This document shows, piece by piece, positions 1-8,617 of a stretch of 64,000 bases of DNA. The DNA comes from Actinomycetota bacterium (GTDB lineage Bacteria; Actinomycetota; Acidimicrobiia; Acidimicrobiales; Poriferisodalaceae): contig JABABU010000037.1 of the NCBI GenBank assembly GCA_014238065.1, positions 58,912-122,911 on the forward strand, given 5' to 3'. Every line of letters begins with the position of its first letter. Positions within the stretch are counted from its first letter, which is position 1. Made by a program: the position numbers and the translations under genes. The notes beneath the pieces were generated by a model that saw only the letters and a list, made by a program, of their open reading frames with translations, ran no database searches and was not told where the DNA came from.

Positions 1-918
1 CACCGATCGCTTGCCGAGAAAATCGACGATGCTGAAACGCTCGTCGAGCTCGCACGAGAGGAGGATGACGACAGCCTCGAAGGTGAGGTCGAGGAAGCCG
101 TGACCTCGATCAGTGAGCGCTTCGACGAACTCGAGTTGCGATCGCTGTTCTCCGGGGAGCACGACGACCACGACGCCGTGTGCGACATCAACTCGGGGGC
201 TGGAGGCACTGACGCCCAAGACTGGGCCGAGATGCTGCTCCGCATGTACTCCAGGTGGGCGTCGAACCGTGGCCTCGAGTTCGAAATCGTCGAAGTGACC
301 GAGGGCCAAGAGGCCGGCATCAGCTCGGCCAGCTTCATCATTCGTGGGCGCTACGCCTTCGGGCTTCTACAGGCCGAACGGGGCGTGCACCGCCTCGTCC
401 GAATTTCGCCCTTCGACGCCAACGCGAGACGCCAAACCGCATTCGCCTCCCTCCGAGTGGTCCCGTTCTTCGAAGAGGCATCTGACGAGGTCGAGATCGA
501 CGATAAGGATCTTCGCATCGATACCTACCGGTCGTCTGGCGCCGGAGGTCAGCACGTCAACGTCACCGACTCGGCGGTGAGGATCACGCATCTCCCGACC
601 GGTGTGGTGGTTGCCTGCCAGAACGAGCGAAGCCAACACCAGAACAAAGACAGGGCCATGCAAATGCTCGCGGCGCGGCTCGTCGATCTTCAGCGCCAAG
701 AACGGATGGCCGAAATGGACGCCCTTGCCGGCGAGCGGCGCGACGTCGCGTGGGGTAGTCAGATCCGTTCATATGTCCTCGCCCCGTACCAGCAGGTGAA
801 GGATCTGCGATCCGGGCACGAGGTTGGCAACCCAGAGGCCGTCCTTGACGGTGACGTGGACGACTTCATGGAGGCATGGCTCCGTTGGAACCGGTCCCAG
901 ATGGGTGGCACCGAATGA
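1..918 (+). CDS. prfB: Peptide chain release factor 2 (RF2), 5' end outside window
   Basis: RF2 recognises UAA and UGA stop codons in the ribosomal A site and triggers release of the finished peptide. The reading frame is open from base 1, so the N-terminus and any programmed-frameshift site lie upstream. Seen in the sequence: the family motif around INSGAGGTDAQDW, the SPF tripeptide (in RISPFDANARR) that distinguishes RF2 from RF1, and the GGQ loop (SSGAGGQHVN) that enters the peptidyl-transferase centre. The basic C-terminal region (NERSQHQNKDRAM) follows as usual. Placement just before ftsE-ftsX is the common actinobacterial order. Identification is secure; only the start is missing. Confidence 0.97.
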   Translation, partial: HRSLAEKIDDAETLVELAREEDDDSLEGEVEEAVTSISERFDELELRSLFSGEHDDHDAVCDINSGAGGTDAQDWAEMLLRMYSRWASNRGLEFEIVEVTEGQEAGISSASFIIRGRYAFGLLQAERGVHRLVRISPFDANARRQTAFASLRVVPFFEEASDEVEIDDKDLRIDTYRSSGAGGQHVNVTDSAVRITHLPTGVVVACQNERSQHQNKDRAMQMLAARLVDLQRQERMAEMDALAGERRDVAWGSQIRSYVLAPYQQVKDLRSGHEVGNPEAVLDGDVDDFMEAWLRWNRSQMGGTE

Positions 919-1051
919 CGTTCTTCCGGCGCCGACGTGTCGATGGATCGGCCATGAACTGCCGTACCCTGAAACTGATGCCCCTTCCGCACAGATCGTG
1001 CATTGCTTTGATTCGACTCTCCAGCGCCGGCGCTGATCGAGGACCACAACG

Positions 1052-1729
1052 ATGATTCGACTCGAGAACGTCTCGAAGATCTACAAAGGCACGACGCCAG
1101 CTCTGAACGGCGTCAGTCTCGACATCGCCAAGGGCGAGTTCGTGTTCCTCGTTGGCCAGTCAGGGTCGGGAAAATCGACCTTCCTTCGTCTGATGACCAA
1201 ACAAGAGGTGCCAGAGGGCGGGCGCATCTGGGTTGCTGGCAAGGAGATCAACGAACTCTCGAACTGGAAGGTGCCGTTCCTCCGCCGCAACATCGGCAGC
1301 GTTTTCCAGGACTTTCAGTTGCTGTCCAACAAGACCGTGTTCGAAAATGTCGCCTTCGCGCTCGAGGTCATCGGCCGTCCCATGAGCGTCATCAGAACCC
1401 AGGTGCCTGCCATTCTCGATCTGGTAGGACTCGCTGCCAAGCACGACAGCCTTCCGTCTGAGCTGTCCGGTGGCGAGCAGCAACGCGTTTCGATCGCCCG
1501 TGCGTTTGTGAACCGCCCGCTGATTCTGCTCGCCGATGAGCCGACCGGAAACCTCGACCCCGCGACTTCCGACGGGATCATGCGATTGCTCGACCGGATC
1601 AACAAGACCGGGACCACCGTCGTCATGGCGACCCATGACCGCAACATCGTCGACAGCATGCGGCGAAGGGTCATCGAACTCGATGCTGGACGCCTCGTTC
1701 GCGACCAGCAAGAGGGCGTTTACGCATGA
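1052..1729 (+). CDS. ftsE: Cell division ATP-binding protein FtsE
   Basis: FtsE is the cytoplasmic ABC ATPase that pairs with FtsX at the divisome and, in actinobacteria, drives peptidoglycan hydrolases through the membrane. The 225-residue protein shows Walker A (GQSGSGKST, about residues 35-43), the Q-loop (VFQDFQLL), the ABC signature LSGGEQQR (138-145), Walker B with catalytic Glu (LILLADE, 157-163) and the H-loop (MATHD). The ATG at 1052 is preceded by GAGGA at 1039-1043, a well-spaced ribosome binding site. It overlaps ftsX by 4 nt (ATGA), implying translational coupling and a two-gene operon. Length and motifs match the family fully. Confidence 0.97.
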   Translation: MIRLENVSKIYKGTTPALNGVSLDIAKGEFVFLVGQSGSGKSTFLRLMTKQEVPEGGRIWVAGKEINELSNWKVPFLRRNIGSVFQDFQLLSNKTVFENVAFALEVIGRPMSVIRTQVPAILDLVGLAAKHDSLPSELSGGEQQRVSIARAFVNRPLILLADEPTGNLDPATSDGIMRLLDRINKTGTTVVMATHDRNIVDSMRRRVIELDAGRLVRDQQEGVYA

Positions 1730-2613
1730 TCGCTCGCTTCGGCTATTTCCTCCGCGAGACGTCGGTGAACATCCGGCGCAACATCACCCTCACCCTGGCT
1801 GCGATTCTCACCGTCGCCGTGGCGGTCGTGTTCGTCGGAGGAGCAGTGCTCTTCCGCAAGGCCGTTGAAACGGCAACCACCCGCTGGCAGGGTGGCGTCG
1901 AATTCATCATCTTCCTCGATCCCGATATTCCGGGTGAACAGGCCGATGCCATCGGATCGGAAATCGTCAGTCACCCCGACGTCAAAGAAGTCGTCTTCTT
2001 CGACAAGACCAAAGCGTTCGAAGAGTTCGTCAGCTTCTTCCCCGACTTCGCGGAGACCGTCGAACCCGAACGTCTGCCAGAGTCTTACCGAGTGGTTCCT
2101 CAGGACGCGTCCGAGGAGGTGATCGCATCGCTTGCGGGCCAGTTCGAGGTGCGACCAGGCGTGTTCCAAGTCGTCAGCGCTCAGGAGTCCGTCGGCCGCA
2201 TCCGACGGTTCGGGGCAGGCATGAACACCGGACTCCTCGTTCTCGCCATCGTCGTCTCCATTGCTTCGGTGCTGCTCATCTACAACTCGATCCGCGTCGC
2301 CATCTTCGCCAGGCGTAGAGAAATCGAAGTGATGAAACTTGTCGGAGCAACCAACAGTTTCATCCGATTCCCTTTCATCCTGGAAGGCATGGTCCACGGG
2401 TTTCTCGGAGCCGTCGTCGGTACCGGTCTGCTTGCCGCGGCGCGCCCATGGGTCGAAAACCTCCTCCTCGAACTCCAGGGCATCCCGATCTTCTCTGAAC
2501 TCCAGATCACAGGAAGCCAGTTCAACTCCACCGTCGTCTGGGTCGTGGGCTTCGGTCTCCTTTTCGGAGCTGTCGGCTCCGGCATTGCCGCGGGACGGTT
2601 CCTCGACGTGTAG
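1726..2613 (+). CDS. ftsX: Cell division membrane protein FtsX
   Basis: FtsX is the membrane partner of FtsE; its extracellular loop activates cell-wall hydrolases during division. The 295-residue protein has the expected architecture: a short cytoplasmic N-terminus ([10 protein letters not shown]), TM1 at about residues 20-40, a large extracytoplasmic domain (about 45-165) and three further TM segments in the C-terminal FtsX domain (starting [21 protein letters not shown], then a pair near the C-terminus). The motif [20 protein letters not shown] is the hallmark FtsX/MacB-type cytoplasmic turn. The start ATG sits inside the ftsE stop (ATGA). Confidence 0.96.
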   Translation: MIARFGYFLRETSVNIRRNITLTLAAILTVAVAVVFVGGAVLFRKAVETATTRWQGGVEFIIFLDPDIPGEQADAIGSEIVSHPDVKEVVFFDKTKAFEEFVSFFPDFAETVEPERLPESYRVVPQDASEEVIASLAGQFEVRPGVFQVVSAQESVGRIRRFGAGMNTGLLVLAIVVSIASVLLIYNSIRVAIFARRREIEVMKLVGATNSFIRFPFILEGMVHGFLGAVVGTGLLAAARPWVENLLLELQGIPIFSELQITGSQFNSTVVWVVGFGLLFGAVGSGIAAGRFLDV

Positions 2614-2898
2614 TTCCTGGGCGATTTCGTCTCCCGCGGCCGATACCCGAAGCTTTGCGTCCTCAGACTCCCCGATGCCCGTTTCCTGGCACTCGTGTGG
2701 CCTCTGAGGTGTCGACGATCGTCACGGTCGTCGGCGACCGGCCCACCAGTCGAGTTCGGGCGCGCAAGGTCACCGGGGAGTCATCGAGGGTCATGAGCGG
2801 GGCGCACGCCCTCGGTCGGGCATGCGTGATCGAGTGGCTATTCGCCCATGATCACTCGACGCTCGACCGCAACCTCATGGAGGTTCCGGTGTGAATCG
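2614..2898. other. Intergenic region after ftsX
   Basis: No gene can be assigned with confidence. A coding-like stretch runs on the + strand from a GTG at 2709 to the stop at 2894 (62 residues, ending LDRNLMEVPV), but it has no good ribosome binding site and no family I recognise. On the minus strand the XRE gene is not followed by a recognisable HipA-type toxin, so I do not call a toxin-antitoxin pair. Confidence 0.3.
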
Positions 2899-3147
2899 TC
2901 AGGGCTTGATTCCGAACGTCACCGTCGCGCCAATGGCAGACGCGTATCGTTCGAGAGTGCTGAGCCTCACGTCGGCCCCAGACTCGAGACGGGCGACTGC
3001 GGACTGAGAAGTTCCCATGTCTGCAGCGACTTCGGTTTGGCTCAGACCTCGCTCCTTTCGCTTCGACACCAGATCGGTGACCAGCGCGCTTCGACCATCG
3101 AGCGCGGCGAAGCCTGGGAACGCTGACACGGTCGGTTCGTTGGTCAC
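2899..3147 (-). CDS. XRE-family helix-turn-helix regulator
   Basis: A small 82-residue DNA-binding protein of the lambda Cro/C1 type. The HTH spans about residues 30-75: RGLSQTEVAADMGTSQSAVARLESG contains helices 2 and 3 with the usual Q/S contacts, followed by STLERYASAIG. There is no second domain, which is typical of autorepressors and HipB-like antitoxins. The start is GTG at 3147, placed 6 nt after a TATAGT box on the minus strand, so the mRNA is probably leaderless. It is divergent from the SDR-like gene at 3206; a perfect inverted repeat lies between them, suggesting it represses both. No toxin partner was found. Confidence 0.8.
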   Translation of the reverse strand: MTNEPTVSAFPGFAALDGRSALVTDLVSKRKERGLSQTEVAADMGTSQSAVARLESGADVRLSTLERYASAIGATVTFGIKP

Positions 3148-3153
3148 GGGCGA

Positions 3154-3199
3154 ACTATATCGCCTGTAATATCTCGTATTCGAGATATCGAGTTATCCT
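3154..3199. promoter_or_regulatory. Divergent promoters with inverted-repeat operator
   Basis: Arms ATATCTCG (3169-3176) and CGAGATAT (3181-3188) form a perfect 8-bp inverted repeat with a 4-nt spacer. On one side is TATAGT on the minus strand (3159-3154), 6 nt before the GTG of the XRE gene; on the other is TATCCT (3194-3199), 6 nt before the ATG at 3206. The repeat lies where the -35 regions of both promoters would be. A shared operator for the XRE protein is the natural reading. Confidence 0.65.
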
Positions 3200-3205
3200 G
3201 TGGAC

Positions 3206-4213
3206 ATGCGGCTTCTCGTTCTCGGTGGCACGGAGTTCCTCGGTCGGCATCTTGTCGATGAGGCGCTCGATGCCGGCCACGATGTCACGATCTTTCATCG
3301 AGGAAATCATTCGAGTCATCGGAGTGGTGACGTCGAGGAGCGATTGGGGGATAGGTACACCGATCGGGCGGGCCTCATGACGGGGGAGTGGGACGCGGTT
3401 GTCGACACCAGCGGCTACATCCCGTCGAATGTCGCGGCCGTCGCCGGCGAGCTGAGTGGGCGTGCCGGTCATTACTCGTTCGTGTCGTCGGTGTCGGCCT
3501 ACGCGGACCAGTCGGGAGTTGGCTTCGACGAATCCCGACCGCTGCTGGACCCACCCGAACACGAGCCACCACCAGATGAGTACGGCTCGATGTACGGGGA
3601 GTTGAAGGCGGGTTGTGAGCGCAGTGCCGTCTCGGGATTCGACGGCCCGGTCTGCATCAGTCGCCCTGGTCTGATCGTCGGTCCTTGGGACGCCACCGAT
3701 CGATTCACGTATTGGGTTCGAAGGGCTGACCTCCCCGGCCCGATGCTCATCCCCGACTCGAGCGCCGCTCCGCTGAGGACAGTTGTCGACGCACGCGATT
3801 ACTCGCAGTTGCTGTTGGCGTGCGCAGCCGACGGCCGGTCGGGGGCCGCAAACGTCGTCGACCCCGACCCGTACGCCTTCGTCGACTTCCTTGAAGCTGC
3901 GTGCGCCGTCGCCGGTCGAGCTCCAGATCTGGTGGAGGTCTCCGAATCGTTTCTCGTCCAGCACCAAGTTGTACCTTGGGAAGAGTTGCCGTTCTGGATC
4001 CCATCGGGGCACGAGAAAGTTGGCATGCTGGCACCGGGCGCTGAGTTGGCACGGAGCTGGGGGCTCGTGTGCCGGCCGGTGAGCGCGACGATCTTCGCAA
4101 CGCTCGAATGGGACAGGGCTCGTCGTGCAGATGTGCCCCAGCTACCACGAAAACTCACACTCGAAAGGGAGCGTGAGCTGCTGGAACTATGGGCCATCGA
4201 CGGGGCGAGCTGA
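3206..4213 (+). CDS. NAD-dependent epimerase/dehydratase family protein (extended SDR)
   Basis: A 335-residue Rossmann-fold protein. The N-terminal nucleotide-binding motif LVLGGTEFLGRHLV belongs to the extended/atypical SDR group that includes nucleotide-sugar epimerases and the chloroplast RNA-binding CSP41-like proteins. The central YGELKAGCE holds the YxxxK catalytic signature. The middle reads as a normal SDR (VVDTSGYIPSNV, FVSSVSAYAD, ISRPGLIVGPWD). Substrate cannot be told from sequence. ATG at 3206 is preferred over the GTG at 3200 because the TATCCT box ends at 3199, which places transcription start at about the ATG (leaderless). Control by the divergent XRE protein is likely. Confidence 0.8.
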   Translation: MRLLVLGGTEFLGRHLVDEALDAGHDVTIFHRGNHSSHRSGDVEERLGDRYTDRAGLMTGEWDAVVDTSGYIPSNVAAVAGELSGRAGHYSFVSSVSAYADQSGVGFDESRPLLDPPEHEPPPDEYGSMYGELKAGCERSAVSGFDGPVCISRPGLIVGPWDATDRFTYWVRRADLPGPMLIPDSSAAPLRTVVDARDYSQLLLACAADGRSGAANVVDPDPYAFVDFLEAACAVAGRAPDLVEVSESFLVQHQVVPWEELPFWIPSGHEKVGMLAPGAELARSWGLVCRPVSATIFATLEWDRARRADVPQLPRKLTLERERELLELWAIDGAS

Positions 4214-4216
4214 GGT

Positions 4217-4627
4217 TCAGCAGCAGCCTTCGCCGTCACCGCTGACGACTGAGTTGTGGAACTGCTCGGCGTCGCCTGTGCGGACGTACCACTCCCACTG
4301 CTGATCGTCGGGACCGACGACCCAGGTTTCGGTCTTTGTGGCCCAGCAACATGCTGTGTCGTCGACGCCTGTGGTCTCGAGCCCGGAGTCATCGAGCCGG
4401 CGTTCGGCCAACTCGACCTCGTCGGCGCTCTCGACTTCGACCCCGAGATGGTTCAACGTGCCACCCTTCGGACCTTCGATGAGCACGAGCTTGAGTGGTG
4501 GGTCGGCGATGGCGAAGTTGGCGTAACCCGGCCTGCGGCGGGCTGGTTCCGCGTTGAACATCTTCGAGTAGAAGTCGACCGCTTCGTCGATGTCGCTGAC
4601 GTCGAGTGCCAGTTGAACACGTGACAT
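4217..4627 (-). CDS. Glyoxalase/VOC protein of the CadI/ArsI family
   Basis: A 136-residue vicinal-oxygen-chelate protein. The opening MSRVQLALDVSDIDEAVDFYSKMF and the block YANFAIADPPLKLVLIEG followed by LNHLGVEVE match mycobacterial CadI (cadmium-induced) and ArsI (C-As lyase, which demethylates trivalent organoarsenicals such as methylarsenite). The Cys pair TACCWA corresponds to the arsenical-binding vicinal cysteines of ArsI. The protein also ends in GDGEGCC, a second Cys pair not usual for the family. GGAAGG lies 9 nt before the ATG. It diverges from an arsR gene across an inverted repeat, so metal(loid)-induced expression is expected. Organoarsenical lyase versus simple thiol-metal response protein is not resolvable here. 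Confidence 0.85.
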   Translation of the reverse strand: MSRVQLALDVSDIDEAVDFYSKMFNAEPARRRPGYANFAIADPPLKLVLIEGPKGGTLNHLGVEVESADEVELAERRLDDSGLETTGVDDTACCWATKTETWVVGPDDQQWEWYVRTGDAEQFHNSVVSGDGEGCC

Positions 4628-4669
4628 GGTTTCGCCTTCCGGGGGAGGGTCTCTTGGAGTATGTCATCC

Positions 4670-4716
4670 AGTATATATCGATGAGCATCGATATATCACC
4701 GACTTGAGGGTATATT
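4670..4716. promoter_or_regulatory. ArsR/SmtB-type operator and divergent promoters
   Basis: Arms ATATATCGATG (4673-4683) and CATCGATATAT (4686-4696) give a perfect 11-2-11 inverted repeat, close to the 12-2-12 arrangement known for ArsR/SmtB repressors. TATATT at 4711-4716 lies 6 nt before the arsR GTG (leaderless), and TATACT on the minus strand (4675-4670) is a candidate -10 for the CadI/ArsI-like gene. The operator covers both promoters. Confidence 0.75.
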
Positions 4717-4722
4717 GGCGCC

Positions 4723-5109
4723 GTGAGCCCGTGCTGCAACACGTTGACCGACTCGCCTCTCGACGAAGAGACGGCGCAGACGACCTCCGACCTCTTCAAG
4801 GTGCTTGCTGATCCTGTTCGACTCCGACTTCTCAGTCTCGTCGCATCGCAGCCCGATCGGGAAATATGCGCCTGTGATCTCGTCGATGTGCTCGGCCGGT
4901 CGCAGTCGACCATCAGCCATCACCTCAAGGTGCTCCATGGCTCCGGTCTGCTGACGCGAGAACGCCGCGGAACGTGGATTCACTACGGCGTTACCGACGA
5001 GATCGCTCACGCAACACACATCGTCTTCTCGGCTGTGCCCTCCGTGAAGAGTGGCGCTACCGCCGGTGTATCGGTCGATGTCGCTTCGGTGAGGCCGCGG
5101 TCCGGGTAA
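4723..5109 (+). CDS. arsR: ArsR/SmtB-family metalloregulator
   Basis: A 128-residue winged-helix repressor that should leave DNA on binding As(III), Sb(III) or a soft metal. The core LADPVRLRLLSLVAS, the segment REICACDLVDVLGRSQSTISHHLKVL (helices 3-5) and the wing RGTWIHYGV are textbook ArsR. Candidate sensing cysteines are the N-terminal pair Cys4-Cys5 and Cys49/Cys51 in ICACDL; an N-terminal Cys pair plus a helix-3 Cys resembles corynebacterial ArsR1. The start is GTG at 4723, 6 nt after TATATT, so the transcript is probably leaderless. It faces the CadI/ArsI-like gene across the operator and probably controls both genes. Confidence 0.9.
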   Translation: MSPCCNTLTDSPLDEETAQTTSDLFKVLADPVRLRLLSLVASQPDREICACDLVDVLGRSQSTISHHLKVLHGSGLLTRERRGTWIHYGVTDEIAHATHIVFSAVPSVKSGATAGVSVDVASVRPRSG

Positions 5110-5127
5110 CGTCGCTGCTTCACCGAC

Positions 5128-6039
5128 ATGGGGGATCGGGTGGATTACGAAACCATTCTGTACGACGTCGAGGACCACGTTCTGACGATCACGCTGAACC
5201 GACCTGATCAGCTGAACAGTTTCACGACGAAGATGATGCGGGACCTCATTGATGCCGCCGATCGCTTCGACGCGGATGACGACGTTCGAGCGGTGATCTT
5301 CACAGGAGCCGGCCGCGGGTTTTGTGCTGGGGCCGACCTGTCAGACGGCGCCAACACGTTCAACGCTGGTGGGCGGAGCAATGAGGCCGAGCGGGCCGAG
5401 CGGGCCGCGCTCGCCGGTGCCAACTCGGAGCTCGAAGGACTTCGCGACGGTGGCGGCCGGTTGACGCTGCGCCTGTATGAGTGTCGCAAGCCGCTGATCG
5501 CCGCGATCAATGGTCCGGCAGTCGGGGTCGGCGTCACCATGACCCTGCCGATGGACGTCAGACTCGCATCGACCAAGGCGCGCATCGGCTTTGTCTTCGC
5601 GAGGCGAGGCATCGTTCCAGAGGCCTGCTCGTCGTGGTTCTTGCCACGCGTCGTCGGCGTGAGTCAGGCCCTCGAATGGGCGTACTCCGGCGAGGTCTTC
5701 GACGCCGACGAGGCCCTTCGGGGTGGGCTGGTGAAAAGCCTCCACGAACCGGATGACCTCCTTGGGGCGGCGCGGGCGATAGCGGGGAACATCGCTGCGA
5801 ACACCTCTGCGGTGTCGGTGGCGATGATCCGTCACATGATGTGGAAGATGCTCGGCGCCGATCATCCGATGGAAGCCCACAAGGTCGACTCGCGTGCGAT
5901 CCGTGCTCTCGGCAGAGGAGCTGACGCAAGAGAGGGCGTCGTCTCGTTCCTCGAGAAACGCCAAGCGGACTTCACCCTCTCTGCCCATGACGACATGCCC
6001 GAATTCTTCCCATGGTGGGATGAGCGTCACTTTTCCTGA
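5128..6039 (+). CDS. Enoyl-CoA hydratase/isomerase (crotonase) family
   Basis: Crotonase-fold enzymes act on acyl-CoA thioesters through an enolate held in an oxyanion hole. The 303-residue protein shows LTITLNRPDQLNSF, the first oxyanion-hole segment GAGRGFCAGADL and the second around AINGPAVGVGVTMTLPMDVRLAS. A Glu in the active loop is visible (RGIVPEACSSWFLPRVVG), as in hydratases. The precise acyl-CoA is unknown. The ATG at 5128 may not be the start: GTG at 5140 follows GGGGGAT at a closer spacing. It overlaps the next gene by 1 nt (TGATG), so the two are likely co-transcribed. Confidence 0.85.
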   Translation: MGDRVDYETILYDVEDHVLTITLNRPDQLNSFTTKMMRDLIDAADRFDADDDVRAVIFTGAGRGFCAGADLSDGANTFNAGGRSNEAERAERAALAGANSELEGLRDGGGRLTLRLYECRKPLIAAINGPAVGVGVTMTLPMDVRLASTKARIGFVFARRGIVPEACSSWFLPRVVGVSQALEWAYSGEVFDADEALRGGLVKSLHEPDDLLGAARAIAGNIAANTSAVSVAMIRHMMWKMLGADHPMEAHKVDSRAIRALGRGADAREGVVSFLEKRQADFTLSAHDDMPEFFPWWDERHFS

Positions 6040-7115
6040 TGCCACACCTGATCACGTCAGCGTTCGACGTCACTGAGCAGTGGCTCACTGAAGTCCTCGA
6101 GGCCAGCGGTGTTGCCCGAGGAGCAGCGGTCGTCTCGTTTGAGTCCGAAGCCGTCGGCACCGGGCAGATGGGGGAAAATGCAAGATTCACCCTCGAGTGG
6201 AACGAACAGCTCGGACAGCCGGCGACGGTTGTCGGAAAGTTCCCATCTGACAACGAGATCAGCCGCGCTACCGCAACCGGGGGCGGATCGTATGTGCGCG
6301 AGGTCCGGTTCTACCGAGAAGTCGCCCAGACTGTGGGTATCAGGACGCCCCGTTGCCACTTCGCGGATGTCGATGACGGCACTGGCCTGTTTGTGTTGCT
6401 GATGGAGGATCTCGCGCCGGGTGTGCAAGGAGACCAGCTGGCTGGTTGTTCTCCTGACGAAGCCGCGACCGCGCTCGATGAACTTGTGAGGCTGCAGGCT
6501 CCTCGATGGAACGACCCATCCCTCAACGAGATCGACTGGCTGTCCCGTCGACACGAAGGAACTGCCACGGTCACCATGCTGTATGAAGCGGTGCTCCCCG
6601 GCTTCATGAACCGAATTGGCGGGGGACTCGATAGCGAATCGCAGAAGCTGGTGGAGCGGTTCTCGGGGCTCATCGATCAGTGGCGCGAGCGCACGTCGAC
6701 CGACCATCTCGTCATCTCGCATGGCGACTATCGCCTCGACAACATGATGTTCGGCGAGATCGGCCCGAACGCAGACCCGATGGCTGTGGTCGACTGGCAA
6801 ACGCCGGCCCACGGTGTCCCGGGCACCGACCTGTCGTACTTTCTCGGCGCGGGGCTCCTGCCGGATGTCAGGGCCACACACGAAAGAGACCTCGTCGCGG
6901 ATTATCACGCCAAGTTGATCTCAGCGGGTGTCGAGGGATATGACCTCGACGCCTGTTGGACGTCCTATCGACGCGAGTCGTTCGCCGGAATCATCATGGC
7001 TGTCGTTGCCAGCCAGATCGTTGTTCAGACCGATCGTGGCGACGACATGTTTCTTGCCATGGCCAGCCGCCACGCCCGACAAGCACTCGAACTCGATGCC
7101 GAAGCCGCGATCTGA
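6039..7115 (+). CDS. APH/ecdysteroid-kinase-like phosphotransferase
   Basis: A 358-residue protein kinase-like fold enzyme of the aminoglycoside phosphotransferase / CHK superfamily. Visible motifs are the glycine-rich start (EAVGTGQMGENARF), the lysine strand (ATVVGKFPS), hinge FVLLMEDL, the catalytic loop VISHGDYRLDNMMF (Brenner-type HGDxxxxN) and the metal-binding AVVDWQTPAHG. Actinobacterial relatives next to crotonase or acyl-CoA genes are usually of unknown substrate; small-alcohol or acyl metabolite phosphorylation is possible, antibiotic resistance unlikely. Start and stop codons overlap the crotonase by one base, implying translational coupling. Confidence 0.8.
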   Translation: MPHLITSAFDVTEQWLTEVLEASGVARGAAVVSFESEAVGTGQMGENARFTLEWNEQLGQPATVVGKFPSDNEISRATATGGGSYVREVRFYREVAQTVGIRTPRCHFADVDDGTGLFVLLMEDLAPGVQGDQLAGCSPDEAATALDELVRLQAPRWNDPSLNEIDWLSRRHEGTATVTMLYEAVLPGFMNRIGGGLDSESQKLVERFSGLIDQWRERTSTDHLVISHGDYRLDNMMFGEIGPNADPMAVVDWQTPAHGVPGTDLSYFLGAGLLPDVRATHERDLVADYHAKLISAGVEGYDLDACWTSYRRESFAGIIMAVVASQIVVQTDRGDDMFLAMASRHARQALELDAEAAI

Positions 7116-7323
7116 ATGTGGGCGTGGAAGGTCCCTGTAAGAGCGAGACGCTTCCTCCCGGCCAGCGGGCGTTCCACTCGACCGCGAACTTGGTGACGTC
7201 GAAGCTCAGGCGGCGGCAGAGCTTCGCCGATGTGGGAACGTCGCGAGAGACGGTGTCGATCTGACCGAGGGCGGTTGTTCGCTCCTCACGGGAAGAACGT
7301 GAGGCGGGTGGCAGACTTGCCCG

Positions 7324-8361
7324 ATGATTGACCTGCGCAGCGATACCGTGACTCGCCCGACCGAAGCGATGCGTGCTGCGATGCACGAAGCAGAAGTCGG
7401 AGACGACGTCTACGGAGACGACCCGACCGTGCATCGCCTGGAGGAGATGGTTGCCGATCTTCTCGGCAAACAAGCCGCCGTGTATGTGACGTCGGGGACA
7501 CAGAGCAATTTGTGCGCGCTGCTGGCGCATTGCTCTCGTGGCGATGAGTACATCGTCGGCCAAACCGCTCACACCTTCCGATTCGAGGGCGGGGGAGCGG
7601 CGGTTCTCGGCAGTATTCAGCCCGAGCCGCTTCCGTTCGAGGCTGATGGCACGATCGATCTCGATGCTGTCGAGGCGACCATCAAACCCGACAACCATCA
7701 CTTTGCCAGGACGCGGCTCTTCGCTCTCGAAAACACCAAGGACGGCAACGTCGTACCGCAGGACTATGTCGAGCGCGCCGCTGACGTTTCGAAGCGCCAC
7801 AGTCTCGGTTTCCATCTTGACGGTGCTCGACTGTGGAATGCCGCCGCGTACCATGGTGTCGAGCCTGGCGCTCTTGTTGGTTCGTTCGACTCGGTTTCGG
7901 TGTGTCTCTCGAAGGGGATGGGTGCCCCTGTCGGGTCAGTGTTGGCTGGCTCCGACGAACTCATCGTTGAGGCTCGTAAGTACCGCAAGATGCTTGGAGG
8001 AGGCATGCGCCAGGCCGGCGTCATCGCGGCGGCCGGGCTCCACGCTCTCGAACATCATCGACACCGGATGGTGGAAGACCATGCGAACGCCGAGCACCTC
8101 GCGGCCTTGTTGAACGAGATCGATGGTGTGTCAGCCGCCTACGGGCCGGCCCAGACCAACATGGTCTTCACCAAATTCGAACGTGATGCGTCTCACCTGC
8201 AGGCTGCGCTCGTCGAGTGCGACATAGTCGTCGGCATCGACTCGGTCTACGCGCCTGGCCAAGTCGCCGCGACCGGTGGCTCAGCCAGGCTCGTCACGCA
8301 CCTCGACGTCGACCGTGCCGACGTCGAGCGCGTCGCAGAAGCGGTAGCTTCTGCCTATTGA
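7324..8361 (+). CDS. ltaE: Low-specificity L-threonine aldolase
   Basis: A PLP-dependent fold-type I enzyme that cleaves L-threonine/allo-threonine to glycine and acetaldehyde. The 345-residue protein begins with the family signature IDLRSDTVTRPTEAMRAAM and has GDDVYGDDPTV, the cofactor-stacking segment TSGTQSNL, the Asp contact FHLDGARLWNAA and the Schiff-base lysine in LSKGMGAPVGSVL (Lys197). Length and motif order match the family. ATG at 7324 lies 6 nt after CAGACT, a weak -10-like box. The upstream 200 bases hold no other gene. It ties to the glycine-generating pathway elsewhere in the window, but no operon link exists. Confidence 0.92.
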   Translation: MIDLRSDTVTRPTEAMRAAMHEAEVGDDVYGDDPTVHRLEEMVADLLGKQAAVYVTSGTQSNLCALLAHCSRGDEYIVGQTAHTFRFEGGGAAVLGSIQPEPLPFEADGTIDLDAVEATIKPDNHHFARTRLFALENTKDGNVVPQDYVERAADVSKRHSLGFHLDGARLWNAAAYHGVEPGALVGSFDSVSVCLSKGMGAPVGSVLAGSDELIVEARKYRKMLGGGMRQAGVIAAAGLHALEHHRHRMVEDHANAEHLAALLNEIDGVSAAYGPAQTNMVFTKFERDASHLQAALVECDIVVGIDSVYAPGQVAATGGSARLVTHLDVDRADVERVAEAVASAY

Positions 8362-8617
8362 CCGTTGCCGGTCGCGAATGGCATGACTGCTGGAAACCCT
8401 CTGCATGACATGGTGGGGTGGCACCAGGCGGTGGCCGTGAAGGCTCGGAATGCAGCACTCGAACTCTGGCGGAGTCACCGTGCTCGGTGATGGCCTTGAC
8501 GAGAAGAACGCCATCACTGAGGTAAAGCCATCCGTTCGCGGATAGACACTACGTGTGGCCAGGAGCTGGCGAGGGTGGAGCCTCAAGCGTGCGCGTGCGG
8601 AAACCGATGAGTGCCTG
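8362..8617. other. Intergenic region before the secreted esterase
   Basis: No gene supported. The only structure seen is a 6-bp inverted repeat, TCACCG and CGGTGA around a TGCT spacer, about 100 bases downstream of the threonine aldolase stop. The reading frame of the next gene is open from 8555, but the ATG at 8618 is the better start because it gives a normal signal peptide. Confidence 0.4.

Noticed and set aside
2614..3147. XRE gene as the antitoxin of a HipBA-type module.
   Set aside because: No HipA-like or other toxin frame follows on the minus strand; only a few short fragments are open.
6039..7115. Aminoglycoside resistance gene.
   Set aside because: The kinase-like motifs are general to the APH/CHK superfamily and its neighbour is an acyl-CoA enzyme; there is no sign of a resistance cassette.
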